Positions 1 to 5,437 of a DNA stretch of 9,932 nt are shown here, one piece after another. The notes beneath the pieces were generated by a model, which was not told where the DNA came from, made no database searches, and was given only the letters and a program-made list of their open reading frames with translations. The stretch's first letter is position 1. Each line of letters begins with the position of its first letter. A program made the translations under genes and the position numbers. The stretch comes from Candidatus Curtissbacteria bacterium (GTDB lineage: Bacteria; Patescibacteriota; Microgenomatia; Curtissbacterales; GWA2-41-24). The stretch spans positions 1 to 9,932 of the forward strand of contig JACPKK010000009.1 in the NCBI GenBank assembly GCA_016187105.1. Reading direction: 5' to 3'.

Positions 1-176
1 ACAAATAACTTTCCACTTTCAACTTTCAACTTTCCACTCGTTGCTATTCCCCACGAATCGTATCCGCGGTATTCCAACCGCTTCAAACCTGCAAAAACAA
101 TTTCTGCCGCGTCACCTCGCTTGCTATTAGTCCTGAGCGAAGTCGAAGGACCGATGTATCCAAAAATCCCGCACAT
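1..176 (-). CDS. glmS: Glutamine--fructose-6-phosphate aminotransferase (isomerizing), N-terminal part
   Basis: GlmS makes glucosamine-6-phosphate from fructose-6-phosphate and glutamine, the first step toward UDP-GlcNAc. Only the first 58 codons are in the window; the gene runs off the left end. The ATG is at 176-174 and the protein begins MCGIFGYIG, so Cys2 becomes the N-terminal nucleophile of the class II glutamine amidotransferase domain. The family signature LKRLEYRGYDSWGIA follows at about residues 31-45. Between YIG and DAAEIV there are about 12 extra residues (PSTSLRTNSKRG), encoded mostly by a palindromic repeat at 129-152. The last codons (GKLKVESGKLF) are encoded by a 7-bp repeat array. 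The gene starts 35 nt after the phosphoglucose isomerase stop; that enzyme makes its substrate. No clear Shine-Dalgarno sequence is visible. Identification is firm from the signature; function of the whole protein cannot be judged from this part. Confidence 0.9.
   Translation of the reverse strand, partial: MCGIFGYIGPSTSLRTNSKRGDAAEIVFAGLKRLEYRGYDSWGIATSGKLKVESGKLF
10..37. repeat. Four-unit 7-bp tandem repeat inside glmS
   Basis: Four heptamers follow one another on the plus strand: TTTCCAC, TTTCAAC, TTTCAAC, TTTCCAC. They lie inside the glmS reading frame and encode part of GKLKVESGKL. Because 7 is not a multiple of 3, gain or loss of one unit would shift the glmS frame. A similar array lies between ispD and ispF. 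Confidence 0.7.
129..152 (-). repeat. Palindromic repeat copy inserted in glmS
   Basis: On the gene-sense strand the core reads CCTTCGACTTCGCTCAGG. The ends GTCCT and AGGAC are inverted repeats around an inner CGA/TCG pair, giving an imperfect hairpin. It is read here in the frame PSTSLR, different from the frame used by the copies in the prenyl synthase, ispH and ispE (FDFAQ or FDSAQ). It lies exactly where GlmS proteins normally pass directly from the MCGIxGYIG start to the next helix. Confidence 0.8.
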
Positions 177-184
177 ACTGGGGA

Positions 185-193
185 ATTCTACCA
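185..193 (-). promoter_or_regulatory. Possible extended -10 promoter for glmS
   Basis: On the minus strand TGG-TAGAAT matches the extended -10 pattern TGn-TATAAT with one mismatch. It ends 8 nt before the glmS ATG, so transcription would begin within about 2-3 nt of the start codon, giving a nearly leaderless mRNA. That would fit the lack of a Shine-Dalgarno sequence. No good -35 hexamer is present. This is a weak candidate. Confidence 0.25.
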
Positions 194-211
194 AAGAAAG
201 GGGTTTCTAAG

Positions 212-1240
212 CTAGCCAACAAGCAGCTTTTTAAAATGCTCAACCATCTCAACCGGAGTCGGGTCTGCCTTGTTGTACATTGCCAAATAGTACGCCGTAA
301 AATCAGCCAAAAGAAGAGACTTAAAAATCTTCTCAAAAGCGTTTTTACCTTCCAGTCCAAACATCACCGACTCAAGGCCTTTCTCCCCGACAAGTTTTGC
401 CATAACATCGTACCTTTTAAGATTCCTAGGGTCATCCTGCGGATCCTTCAGCATTACCGCAAAATATCGCTCCCCCAAATTCGTAAAGCCCACCATTTCA
501 TTATGATTAAGCTCTGAAAAGAAGTTCCAAAACGCCGGGTTTTTGGCGTGTTCGTTAAATTTTATCTTCCAAACCATCGCCAGGCGCGCAAACTTTTCGC
601 TGGAATAGACAACCGGAGTTTTGCCGGCAATTTTGCCTGCCAGTTCCATCCCTTTCCTCTCAACCTCTTCAAGACCTTCGCCGACAGTGCCCATATTTTT
701 GCCCATTTCATCTGAAAGCCCCGATACAAGACCATGATTCTCAAGTAACTTCACCATCGCGGCCACAAAATAACCCGTTCCCATTCTCGGCTGGAATTCT
801 GGCGATGGCATCGGCAACTTTACAAAAGGAATATTAGAAGCTTTACAGATTTCTTCGACCTTTCCTCCGCTGGCAATTCCAATGACAGGAAGTTTTTTAG
901 AAATCGCCTCCTCGAGGTTACTAATCGTCTCTTCAGTATTCCCAGAGTATGAACAAACCACGTTTAAGGCTCCCGCTGTAGACACTGCAGGCAAACTATA
1001 ACTGTGATTGGTAATGATTTGTGGCGCTTTTGCTCCCGCAAACTCGCTTACAATTGTTTCCAAAAGCTGTGAAGGGAAAGCCGACCCGCCTTCTCCGGAA
1101 AAAACTACTCTTTCAAATTTACCGTCGACTTTTACCCCTTCGGCAATATCAAAACCCACAGCAAACTGCTTCGGGCTGTCCAAAATCATCTGTCTTAGAT
1201 TGGATCTGTCAAACTGATGGGGACGACCGCCGGAAGGCAT
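212..1240 (-). CDS. Bifunctional phosphoglucose/phosphomannose isomerase (SIS-domain)
   Basis: A cytosolic sugar isomerase of the archaeal-type PGI/PMI family. It interconverts glucose-6-P or mannose-6-P with fructose-6-P. The 342-residue protein has two SIS (sugar isomerase) halves: the phosphate-binding GEGGSA at residues 49-54 and SYSGNTEET at 97-105. The family block FNEHAKNPAFWNF continues into SELNHNEMVGF at 228-252, holding the likely catalytic Glu and His. Near the C-terminus NKADPTPVEMVEHFKK (323-338) matches the family ending. The ATG is 3 nt after the uppS stop, with a good GGAG Shine-Dalgarno sequence at 1252-1249, 8 nt before the start and inside the uppS coding end, so translation is probably coupled. 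The next gene, glmS, uses fructose-6-P. Whether it accepts mannose-6-P cannot be seen from sequence. No insertion of the palindromic repeat was found in it. Confidence 0.88.
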   Translation of the reverse strand: MPSGGRPHQFDRSNLRQMILDSPKQFAVGFDIAEGVKVDGKFERVVFSGEGGSAFPSQLLETIVSEFAGAKAPQIITNHSYSLPAVSTAGALNVVCSYSGNTEETISNLEEAISKKLPVIGIASGGKVEEICKASNIPFVKLPMPSPEFQPRMGTGYFVAAMVKLLENHGLVSGLSDEMGKNMGTVGEGLEEVERKGMELAGKIAGKTPVVYSSEKFARLAMVWKIKFNEHAKNPAFWNFFSELNHNEMVGFTNLGERYFAVMLKDPQDDPRNLKRYDVMAKLVGEKGLESVMFGLEGKNAFEKIFKSLLLADFTAYYLAMYNKADPTPVEMVEHFKKLLVG

Positions 1241-1243
1241 AAT

Positions 1244-1948
1244 CTATGCTCCGTATCTTCTTTGCCTTCTTGCGTAATCAGAAATGGCGCGTTTCAACTC
1301 TGCCACCGAAAAATCCGGGAAAAAGAGCTTTGAGAAATAAAGCTCTGTATAAATGGTCTGCCAAGGCATAATGCCGCTGGTCCTCATTTCTCCCGATGTC
1401 CTAATCAAAAGATCCGGATTGGGCTGACCCGCCGTATCGAGACTTTGAGCAATCATCTCCTCATCGATCTTAGAAGGCTTAATACCCCGCCTCAAAAGCT
1501 TCTTGACTGCTCTGACAAGCTCATCGTGGCCGCCATAGTCAATGCAAATGTTTAGCATATACTTCTTGTTCTTAGCTGTTTCTTTCTCGGCCTTCTCCAG
1601 GATTTTTTTAAGTTCCGAGGATACTCTATCGCGCCTTCCCAACCAGCGGAACCGTACACCATCGGAAACCAGTTCCCTAAAATGCTTTTTGAAGAACCAA
1701 GAATACATCCTCATTAAATATCCAACCTCTCTCTTAGGTCTTCCCCAATTCTCAGTGGAAAATCCCCAGAGAGTCAGAACCTTTATTCCCATGTTTCGAG
1801 AGTCTTTCGCAACTTTGAGAGCTACATCCAAACCCTTCTTATGGCCCTCAACCGACTCAAGACCGTGAGCTTTTGCCCAGCGGCGGTTGCCGTCTGGGAT
1901 AATCACTACGTGCTCGGGGATAGTTTTGGCAGGTGTTTTCTTTGTCAT
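1244..1948 (-). CDS. uppS: Undecaprenyl diphosphate synthase (cis-prenyltransferase)
   Basis: Adds successive isopentenyl diphosphate units in cis to a short allylic diphosphate (usually farnesyl diphosphate), giving the C55 lipid carrier for peptidoglycan and other glycans. The 234-residue length is normal for the family. All the conserved regions are visible: HVVIIPDGNRRWAK at residues 13-26 with the catalytic Asp19, LTLWGFSTENW at 58-68, NICIDYGGHDEL at 133-144, and the C-terminal block from PDLLIRTSGE (178) to TELYF (205) that binds diphosphate and IPP. It follows the trans-prenyl synthase, the probable source of its primer, after a 68-nt spacer, and ends 3 nt before the sugar isomerase start. 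No clear Shine-Dalgarno sequence precedes the ATG. Product chain length is inferred from the family; other cis-polyprenyl lengths are possible. Confidence 0.95.
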   Translation of the reverse strand: MTKKTPAKTIPEHVVIIPDGNRRWAKAHGLESVEGHKKGLDVALKVAKDSRNMGIKVLTLWGFSTENWGRPKREVGYLMRMYSWFFKKHFRELVSDGVRFRWLGRRDRVSSELKKILEKAEKETAKNKKYMLNICIDYGGHDELVRAVKKLLRRGIKPSKIDEEMIAQSLDTAGQPNPDLLIRTSGEMRTSGIMPWQTIYTELYFSKLFFPDFSVAELKRAISDYARRQRRYGA

Positions 1949-2016
1949 TTAAGCCACGCAATTGTCTCAAAAACTAAGCCTAAGGATAACAAAAACCCGG
2001 CGAGTTTATCAAGTTG

Positions 2017-2580
2017 TCATTTGCGGCGGGAAATTACAAAATCGGCAAGTTGTGAAAAAATTATTTGCAAACTTTCATCACTCGTGATTTTGCCAATTCC
2101 CTTTTTCGCTTTTTCAATCAAAGACCGATTTTCTGCCTTGCACCACGCGAGTGCTCCGCTTTCCTCAATTATCCTCTTCACCTCTTCAAGATCGGCAACC
2201 GTTGCATCTTCCTTCCCCCAAATCTTTTCGATATCACGTCTATCTTTTCCTTTGGCAAGTTGCTTAGTTTTATAAATTAAAAGCGTATTTTTCCCCTCGC
2301 GCATATCCGAAAGCGTTGACTTACCAAGCTCTTTTTCCTCCCCAAAAACTCCCAAAATATCGTCGGCAAGCTGGAAAGCCAAACCAACAGCCGCCACATA
2401 CCTGTTAAGCGCCGCCATTTGCGTCCTTTTTACTCCTGCTAAAGTGGCACCAATTGTCAAAGGTCCGATCACACTGTAACGTGCCGCCTTAAGGTCGGCA
2501 ATTTGCATTATTTGTCTGAAACTCGGCTCCCTATTTGCATACTCAACATCTAAACCTTGACCATAAGCTGTTTCAAGCAA
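2017..2580 (-). CDS. Polyprenyl diphosphate synthase, C-terminal fragment of a split gene
   Basis: This is the second part of the trans-polyprenyl diphosphate synthase that starts at 3209. It carries the second aspartate-rich region, LAFQLADDILGVFG, and the following GKSTLSDMREGKNT block, which bind the Mg-diphosphate of IPP. In most homologs that motif is DDxxD; here it reads DDILG, a variant also seen in some archaeal-type GGPP synthases. The frame begins within an 80-bp tandem duplication (2514-2673), and its only early start is a TTG with no convincing ribosome site. Deleting one 80-bp copy joins it to the N-terminal part as one frame of 371 codons including the stop (TGA at 2019-2017). 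It is therefore not an independent gene. Confidence 0.85.
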   Translation of the reverse strand: MLETAYGQGLDVEYANREPSFRQIMQIADLKAARYSVIGPLTIGATLAGVKRTQMAALNRYVAAVGLAFQLADDILGVFGEEKELGKSTLSDMREGKNTLLIYKTKQLAKGKDRRDIEKIWGKEDATVADLEEVKRIIEESGALAWCKAENRSLIEKAKKGIGKITSDESLQIIFSQLADFVISRRK

Positions 2581-2673
2581 AACTTCCGCAAACGTCTGAA
2601 ACTCGGCTCCCTATTTGCATACTCAACATCTAAACCTTGACCATAAGCTGTTTCAAGCAAAACTTCCGCAAAC
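2514..2673. repeat. Perfect 80-bp tandem duplication splitting the prenyl synthase gene
   Basis: Bases 2514-2593 are repeated exactly at 2594-2673, with no spacer and no mismatch. The flanking bases differ (T at 2513 against C at 2593; G at 2594 against A at 2674), so 80 bp is the full length. Because 80 is not a multiple of 3, it shifts the frame and ends the N-terminal frame at 2550. Both halves encode the same peptide (LLETAYGQGLDVEYAN and onward). The exact identity means it is either very recent or an assembly artefact from two contig ends joined without merging their overlap. Confidence 0.97.
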
Positions 2674-3209
2674 AATCTTTGGGCCTCAACTTTACGCTGG
2701 TTGTCAAAATCTGAATCAGCAATGATCCGAAAAGCTTCCATGCTGGCAATGTCGCCCAAAGTAATCGCCATACTCTCCCCATAATGTTGCCTTGCCCTAA
2801 GTGTCGAAGGACCAAATTTCTTTTCGTATACCTTATGAACCGTGGGCTTGCTACGGCGAAGATCCGAATTATCCATAATGTCATCATGTATTAAGAGAAA
2901 ATTCTGTGTCATCTCAAACGCCAGCGATATTGATAAAATCTTCTCTATATCCTCTAAAACTTTGTTCCGTAGTTTACCCTGAGCGAAGTCGAATGGTCCC
3001 TCTGTCCCAACTTGATATCCCAACCACACAAAAAATGCCCGTAGTTTCTTCCCACCCTGGGAAAAATCTTCAAGTTTTTTATAGAAATCTGAAACGACCG
3101 GAGAATATTTTTTTGTTTCCTTTATTTTTTTGGCAAAGTAACTCTTCGAGTAAGCATCGAACTTGTTCAAAAATTTGGACAGCTCCAGCCTAAAAATATC
3201 ACTGTCCAT
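2550..3209 (-). CDS. Trans-polyprenyl diphosphate synthase (farnesyl/geranylgeranyl type), N-terminal fragment of a split gene
   Basis: Condenses isopentenyl diphosphate with allylic diphosphates to make C15-C20 or longer trans-prenyl diphosphates, including the primer for UppS. The sequence shows the IPP-binding GGKKLR at residues 52-57, the first aspartate-rich motif DDIMD at 109-113, and the following LRRSKPTVH. Residues 72-81 (PFDFAQGKLR) are extra relative to the family and come from a palindromic repeat; a second, degenerate copy lies near residues 132-140 (GPSTLRARQ). The ATG directly follows the ispH stop with no gap. After residue 204 the frame is broken by the 80-bp duplication and ends in 15 unrelated residues. 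With one copy removed the protein would be 370 residues, 2017-3209, close to family length plus the insertions. Since the pathway seems to need it, I suspect the true gene is intact. Confidence 0.9.
   Translation of the reverse strand: MDSDIFRLELSKFLNKFDAYSKSYFAKKIKETKKYSPVVSDFYKKLEDFSQGGKKLRAFFVWLGYQVGTEGPFDFAQGKLRNKVLEDIEKILSISLAFEMTQNFLLIHDDIMDNSDLRRSKPTVHKVYEKKFGPSTLRARQHYGESMAITLGDIASMEAFRIIADSDFDNQRKVEAQRLFAEVLLETAYGQGLDVEYANREPSFRRLRKFCLKQLMVKV
2790..2813 (-). repeat. Degenerate palindromic repeat copy in the prenyl synthase
   Basis: Shares an exact 11-bp end (plus strand GTCGAAGGACC) with the glmS copy, followed by a diverged, slightly shorter remainder. It encodes GPSTLRARQ between VHKVYEKKF and HYGESMAITLGD, where homologs usually have less sequence. 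Read as an old or variant copy of the same element. Confidence 0.45.
2972..2999 (-). repeat. Palindromic repeat copy inserted in the prenyl synthase
   Basis: Contains the core TTCGACTTCGCTCAGG on the sense strand, followed by GTAAACT as in the ispE copy. It encodes PFDFAQGKLR and lies in the loop between the IPP-binding GGKKLR segment and the helix leading to the DDxxD motif, a place where length can vary. The reading frame is kept. Confidence 0.82.
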
Positions 3210-4256
3210 CTAACGCTGTGAGGCAACTCTATGTTTTTCCACCCATGCCGCACCTTTTTCCGTTTGGCTGGCAATAGCTACCAAATCGTCGGGCAGTGGA
3301 AACTTAACTTCCTCTTTTAGAACATCCAAGTTTTCAACCTTAGCCCCTGGATTCGCCTTTTGAATAAATGCAACAAGATTGTCAACCAAATATTCCGGTG
3401 CCGATGCTCCAGAAGTGATTCCTAAAGTTTTAACCCCCACTAGCCATTTCGGGTCAACCATTGTCTCATCATCCACAAGGTAAGCCTTTGTACCTTCTGC
3501 CTCGGAAACATCGCGAAGCCTATTGGAATTTGAGCTTGTTTTAGAACCAATTACCAAAACTAAATCGGATTTTTGGGCAAGCTCCTTAGCCGCTGTCTGT
3601 CTATTAGAAGTTGCAAAACAGATATCCCAAACTGTGGGCGGCGCGATGATTTTCGTAAATCGTCTCTTGAGTGCATCAATCGTATTTTGAACGTCCGAAA
3701 GCGAAAGCGTCGTCTGGTTTAGGTAAATAAGCTTATCTTCTTGAGGAACTTTAAGACCGGCTACCTCACTGGCGTCCTCAATTAGAACAATTGATTCTTT
3801 TGACACCTCGCCCATAACTCCAATCGGCTCCGGATGGCCGCGATGGCCGATATAGATTATGAAGTAACCTTCGTTGGCATATCTTTTAGCTTCCAGATGG
3901 ACCTTGGTCACCAAAGGACACGTCGCGTCAATCACCCGAAAGCCTCTTTTCCTTGCTTCTTCTTTAAGCTGCGGCGGCGAACCGTGGGCGCTAAAAACCA
4001 AAACTGATTTTGCGGCTTGCCCCTCGAAGTCCTGAGCGGAGTCGAATGGACGAAGTGGGGGTACTTCATCTAAATCCTCCACAAATATCGCACCCTTTTT
4101 CTCCAAATCCTCTACTACGTGAACATTGTGGACAATAGCATGTTTTACATAAATTGGCTTGCCAAAAATCTCCAAAGCCGTTTCCACAACATCAATCGCC
4201 CGGTCTACGCCGGCGCAAAATCCGCGCGGCTTGGCAAGCAGTATTTTTTTTATCAT
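3210..4256 (-). CDS. ispH: 4-hydroxy-3-methylbut-2-enyl diphosphate reductase
   Basis: Last enzyme of the MEP pathway; an iron-sulfur protein that reduces HMBPP to a mixture of IPP and DMAPP. The three cluster cysteines are in place: Cys14 (KPRGFCAGV), Cys113 (DATCPLVTKVH) and Cys213 (DICFATSNRQ). His91 (SAHG) and the catalytic Glu143 (GHRGHPEP) are also conserved, as is SNSNRL for diphosphate binding. The protein is 348 residues, longer than the usual about 310-320. Most of the excess is a 16-residue insertion at residues 67-82, between DLDEVP and KSVLVFSAHG, encoded around a palindromic repeat. The ATG overlaps the ispG stop as ATGA, so translation is coupled. Its stop directly abuts the prenyl synthase ATG. 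Confidence 0.96.
   Translation of the reverse strand: MIKKILLAKPRGFCAGVDRAIDVVETALEIFGKPIYVKHAIVHNVHVVEDLEKKGAIFVEDLDEVPPLRPFDSAQDFEGQAAKSVLVFSAHGSPPQLKEEARKRGFRVIDATCPLVTKVHLEAKRYANEGYFIIYIGHRGHPEPIGVMGEVSKESIVLIEDASEVAGLKVPQEDKLIYLNQTTLSLSDVQNTIDALKRRFTKIIAPPTVWDICFATSNRQTAAKELAQKSDLVLVIGSKTSSNSNRLRDVSEAEGTKAYLVDDETMVDPKWLVGVKTLGITSGASAPEYLVDNLVAFIQKANPGAKVENLDVLKEEVKFPLPDDLVAIASQTEKGAAWVEKHRVASQR
4011..4058 (-). repeat. Palindromic repeat insertion in ispH
   Basis: The 48-bp segment encodes the 16 residues absent from typical IspH proteins. Its core at 4029-4051 has the inverted ends GTCC and GGAC and reads TTCGACTCCGCTCAGG on the sense strand, one base different from the other copies; the protein frame gives PFDSAQD. 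The boundaries are inferred from comparison with remembered E. coli IspH, where EVPDG leads straight into the SAHG strand. Confidence 0.8.
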
Positions 4257-5356
4257 GAGAAGTGCAGTTTGGCTATTTCCTTCCTGTAGCCTTTTTCCAC
4301 CAAAACTTTTTTAATCTCGTCGATAAAGGCCGGCAGCAGTTCCTCTTCTTTGTGTGTACTGACGAGCTTTCCGCGCTTAAATATTGCGCCTTGGTTTCTG
4401 CCGCCGCAAACACCAATGTCGGCAAAACTAGCCTCTCCCGGGCCGTTAACAACACATCCCATAACTGCCACCTTAATCGGGGCATCCAACTTAGAAACAA
4501 TTCCCTCAACTTTTTTGGCAAGATCAATAAGGTTAATTTCTGTCCTGCCGCATGTCGGACACGCAATAATGTCAACTCCTTTTTGCCGCAAACCCGCAGA
4601 TTTCAGAATTTCCCATCCTACTTTTACCTGCTCTTTGGGATCATCGGCCAATGAAACCCTAATTGTATCCCCGATACCTTCTGCCAAAATCGATCCTATT
4701 CCAACAGCAGACTTTATACTGCCGGCCCAGCGCGTCCCGGCTTCGGTTATCCCGACATGCAAAGGATAATTAAAACGCTTGGCAAAAAGCATATAGGCGT
4801 CCCTTGCAAAAACCGGATTATCGCCCTTCAAAGAAACCACAATGTCATGGAATTTAAGACTCTCTAAAATTTTAATGTGGCGGGTCGCCGATTCTACCAT
4901 CACCCGCGGCACGCCATACTTGCCGTACTTGGCATACAGGTCGCGTTCCAAAGAACCCATGTTAACCCCGATTCGCATCGGGATATTTTTCTCCTTGCAA
5001 ACTTTGACAACCTCGCGAACCCTGTCAATCCCCCCGATATTGCCGGGGTTAATCCTTACCTTATCAACGCCTTGCTTTGCAGCCTCAATTGCTAAAAGAT
5101 ACTGGAAGTGAATATCGGCTACCAAAGGAATTTTTATCTGCTTTTTAATTTCGCGGATTGCTTTTGCCGATTCCATATCCGGAACCGTAACGCGGATAAT
5201 CTCGCAGCCGACTTCCTCAAGCCCTTTAATCTGCTTGACGGTCGCCGCGACATCGTGCGTCCTTGTTTGGGTCATTGACTGAACTCGCACCAAGTTACCC
5301 CCGCCGATGACGAGCTTGCCGATTTTAACTGGCCTAGTTTTGTCTCGTGTAAACAT
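4253..5356 (-). CDS. ispG: (E)-4-hydroxy-3-methylbut-2-enyl diphosphate synthase
   Basis: Converts MEcPP to HMBPP in the MEP pathway, using a [4Fe-4S] cluster. The 367-residue protein is the short bacterial form: a TIM barrel followed by the cluster domain. Cys266, Cys269 (CPTCGR) and Cys301 (MGCVVNGPGE), with Glu308, match the four E. coli cluster ligands. The N-terminus MFTRDKTRPVKIG aligns with the usual family start, so I place the ATG at 5356. An in-frame ATG at 5413 would add 19 residues, but these lie in a mobile repeat and look unlike IspG. AGGA occurs about 9 nt upstream of 5356, just outside the repeat. It follows ispE after 81 nt and overlaps ispH by 4 nt. Confidence 0.96.
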   Translation of the reverse strand: MFTRDKTRPVKIGKLVIGGGNLVRVQSMTQTRTHDVAATVKQIKGLEEVGCEIIRVTVPDMESAKAIREIKKQIKIPLVADIHFQYLLAIEAAKQGVDKVRINPGNIGGIDRVREVVKVCKEKNIPMRIGVNMGSLERDLYAKYGKYGVPRVMVESATRHIKILESLKFHDIVVSLKGDNPVFARDAYMLFAKRFNYPLHVGITEAGTRWAGSIKSAVGIGSILAEGIGDTIRVSLADDPKEQVKVGWEILKSAGLRQKGVDIIACPTCGRTEINLIDLAKKVEGIVSKLDAPIKVAVMGCVVNGPGEASFADIGVCGGRNQGAIFKRGKLVSTHKEEELLPAFIDEIKKVLVEKGYRKEIAKLHFS

Positions 5357-5384
5357 ATTTCTTATTCCTGTCATTCTGGCTTTA

Positions 5385-5404
5385 GATCCATCAATTGATG
5401 GATC
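5385..5404. repeat. Perfect 20-bp palindrome within the composite element
   Basis: GATCCATCAA followed by its exact reverse complement TTGATGGATC. In the ispE-ispG mRNA it could fold into a hairpin 19 bases or more upstream of the ispG start. It could also be a protein-binding site. Confidence 0.85.
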
Positions 5405-5437
5405 GCATGGCACTGTATATCCAGAATCCTTACTAGA

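Noticed and set aside
127..360. Minus-strand open frame of 77 codons ending in RSFDFAQD
   Set aside because: It overlaps the ends of the isomerase and glmS genes in another frame and has no family features; its ending is the palindromic repeat read out of the glmS frame.
1949..2016. Possible promoter in the spacer before uppS (TTGATA with a TTATCC 17 bp later)
   Set aside because: The -35 is fair but the -10 matches poorly; not enough to call.
1841..2275. Plus-strand open frame of 144 codons across the uppS-prenyl synthase spacer
   Set aside because: Antisense to two conserved genes, with no recognisable features.
2514..2673. Programmed frameshift in the prenyl synthase
   Set aside because: The break is fully explained by an exact 80-bp duplication; there is no slippery site or need for recoding once one copy is removed.
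5357..5413. Longer ispG start at ATG 5413
   Set aside because: The extra 19 residues are mostly encoded by the composite repeat, do not resemble IspG N-termini, and the ATG at 5356 aligns with the family start.
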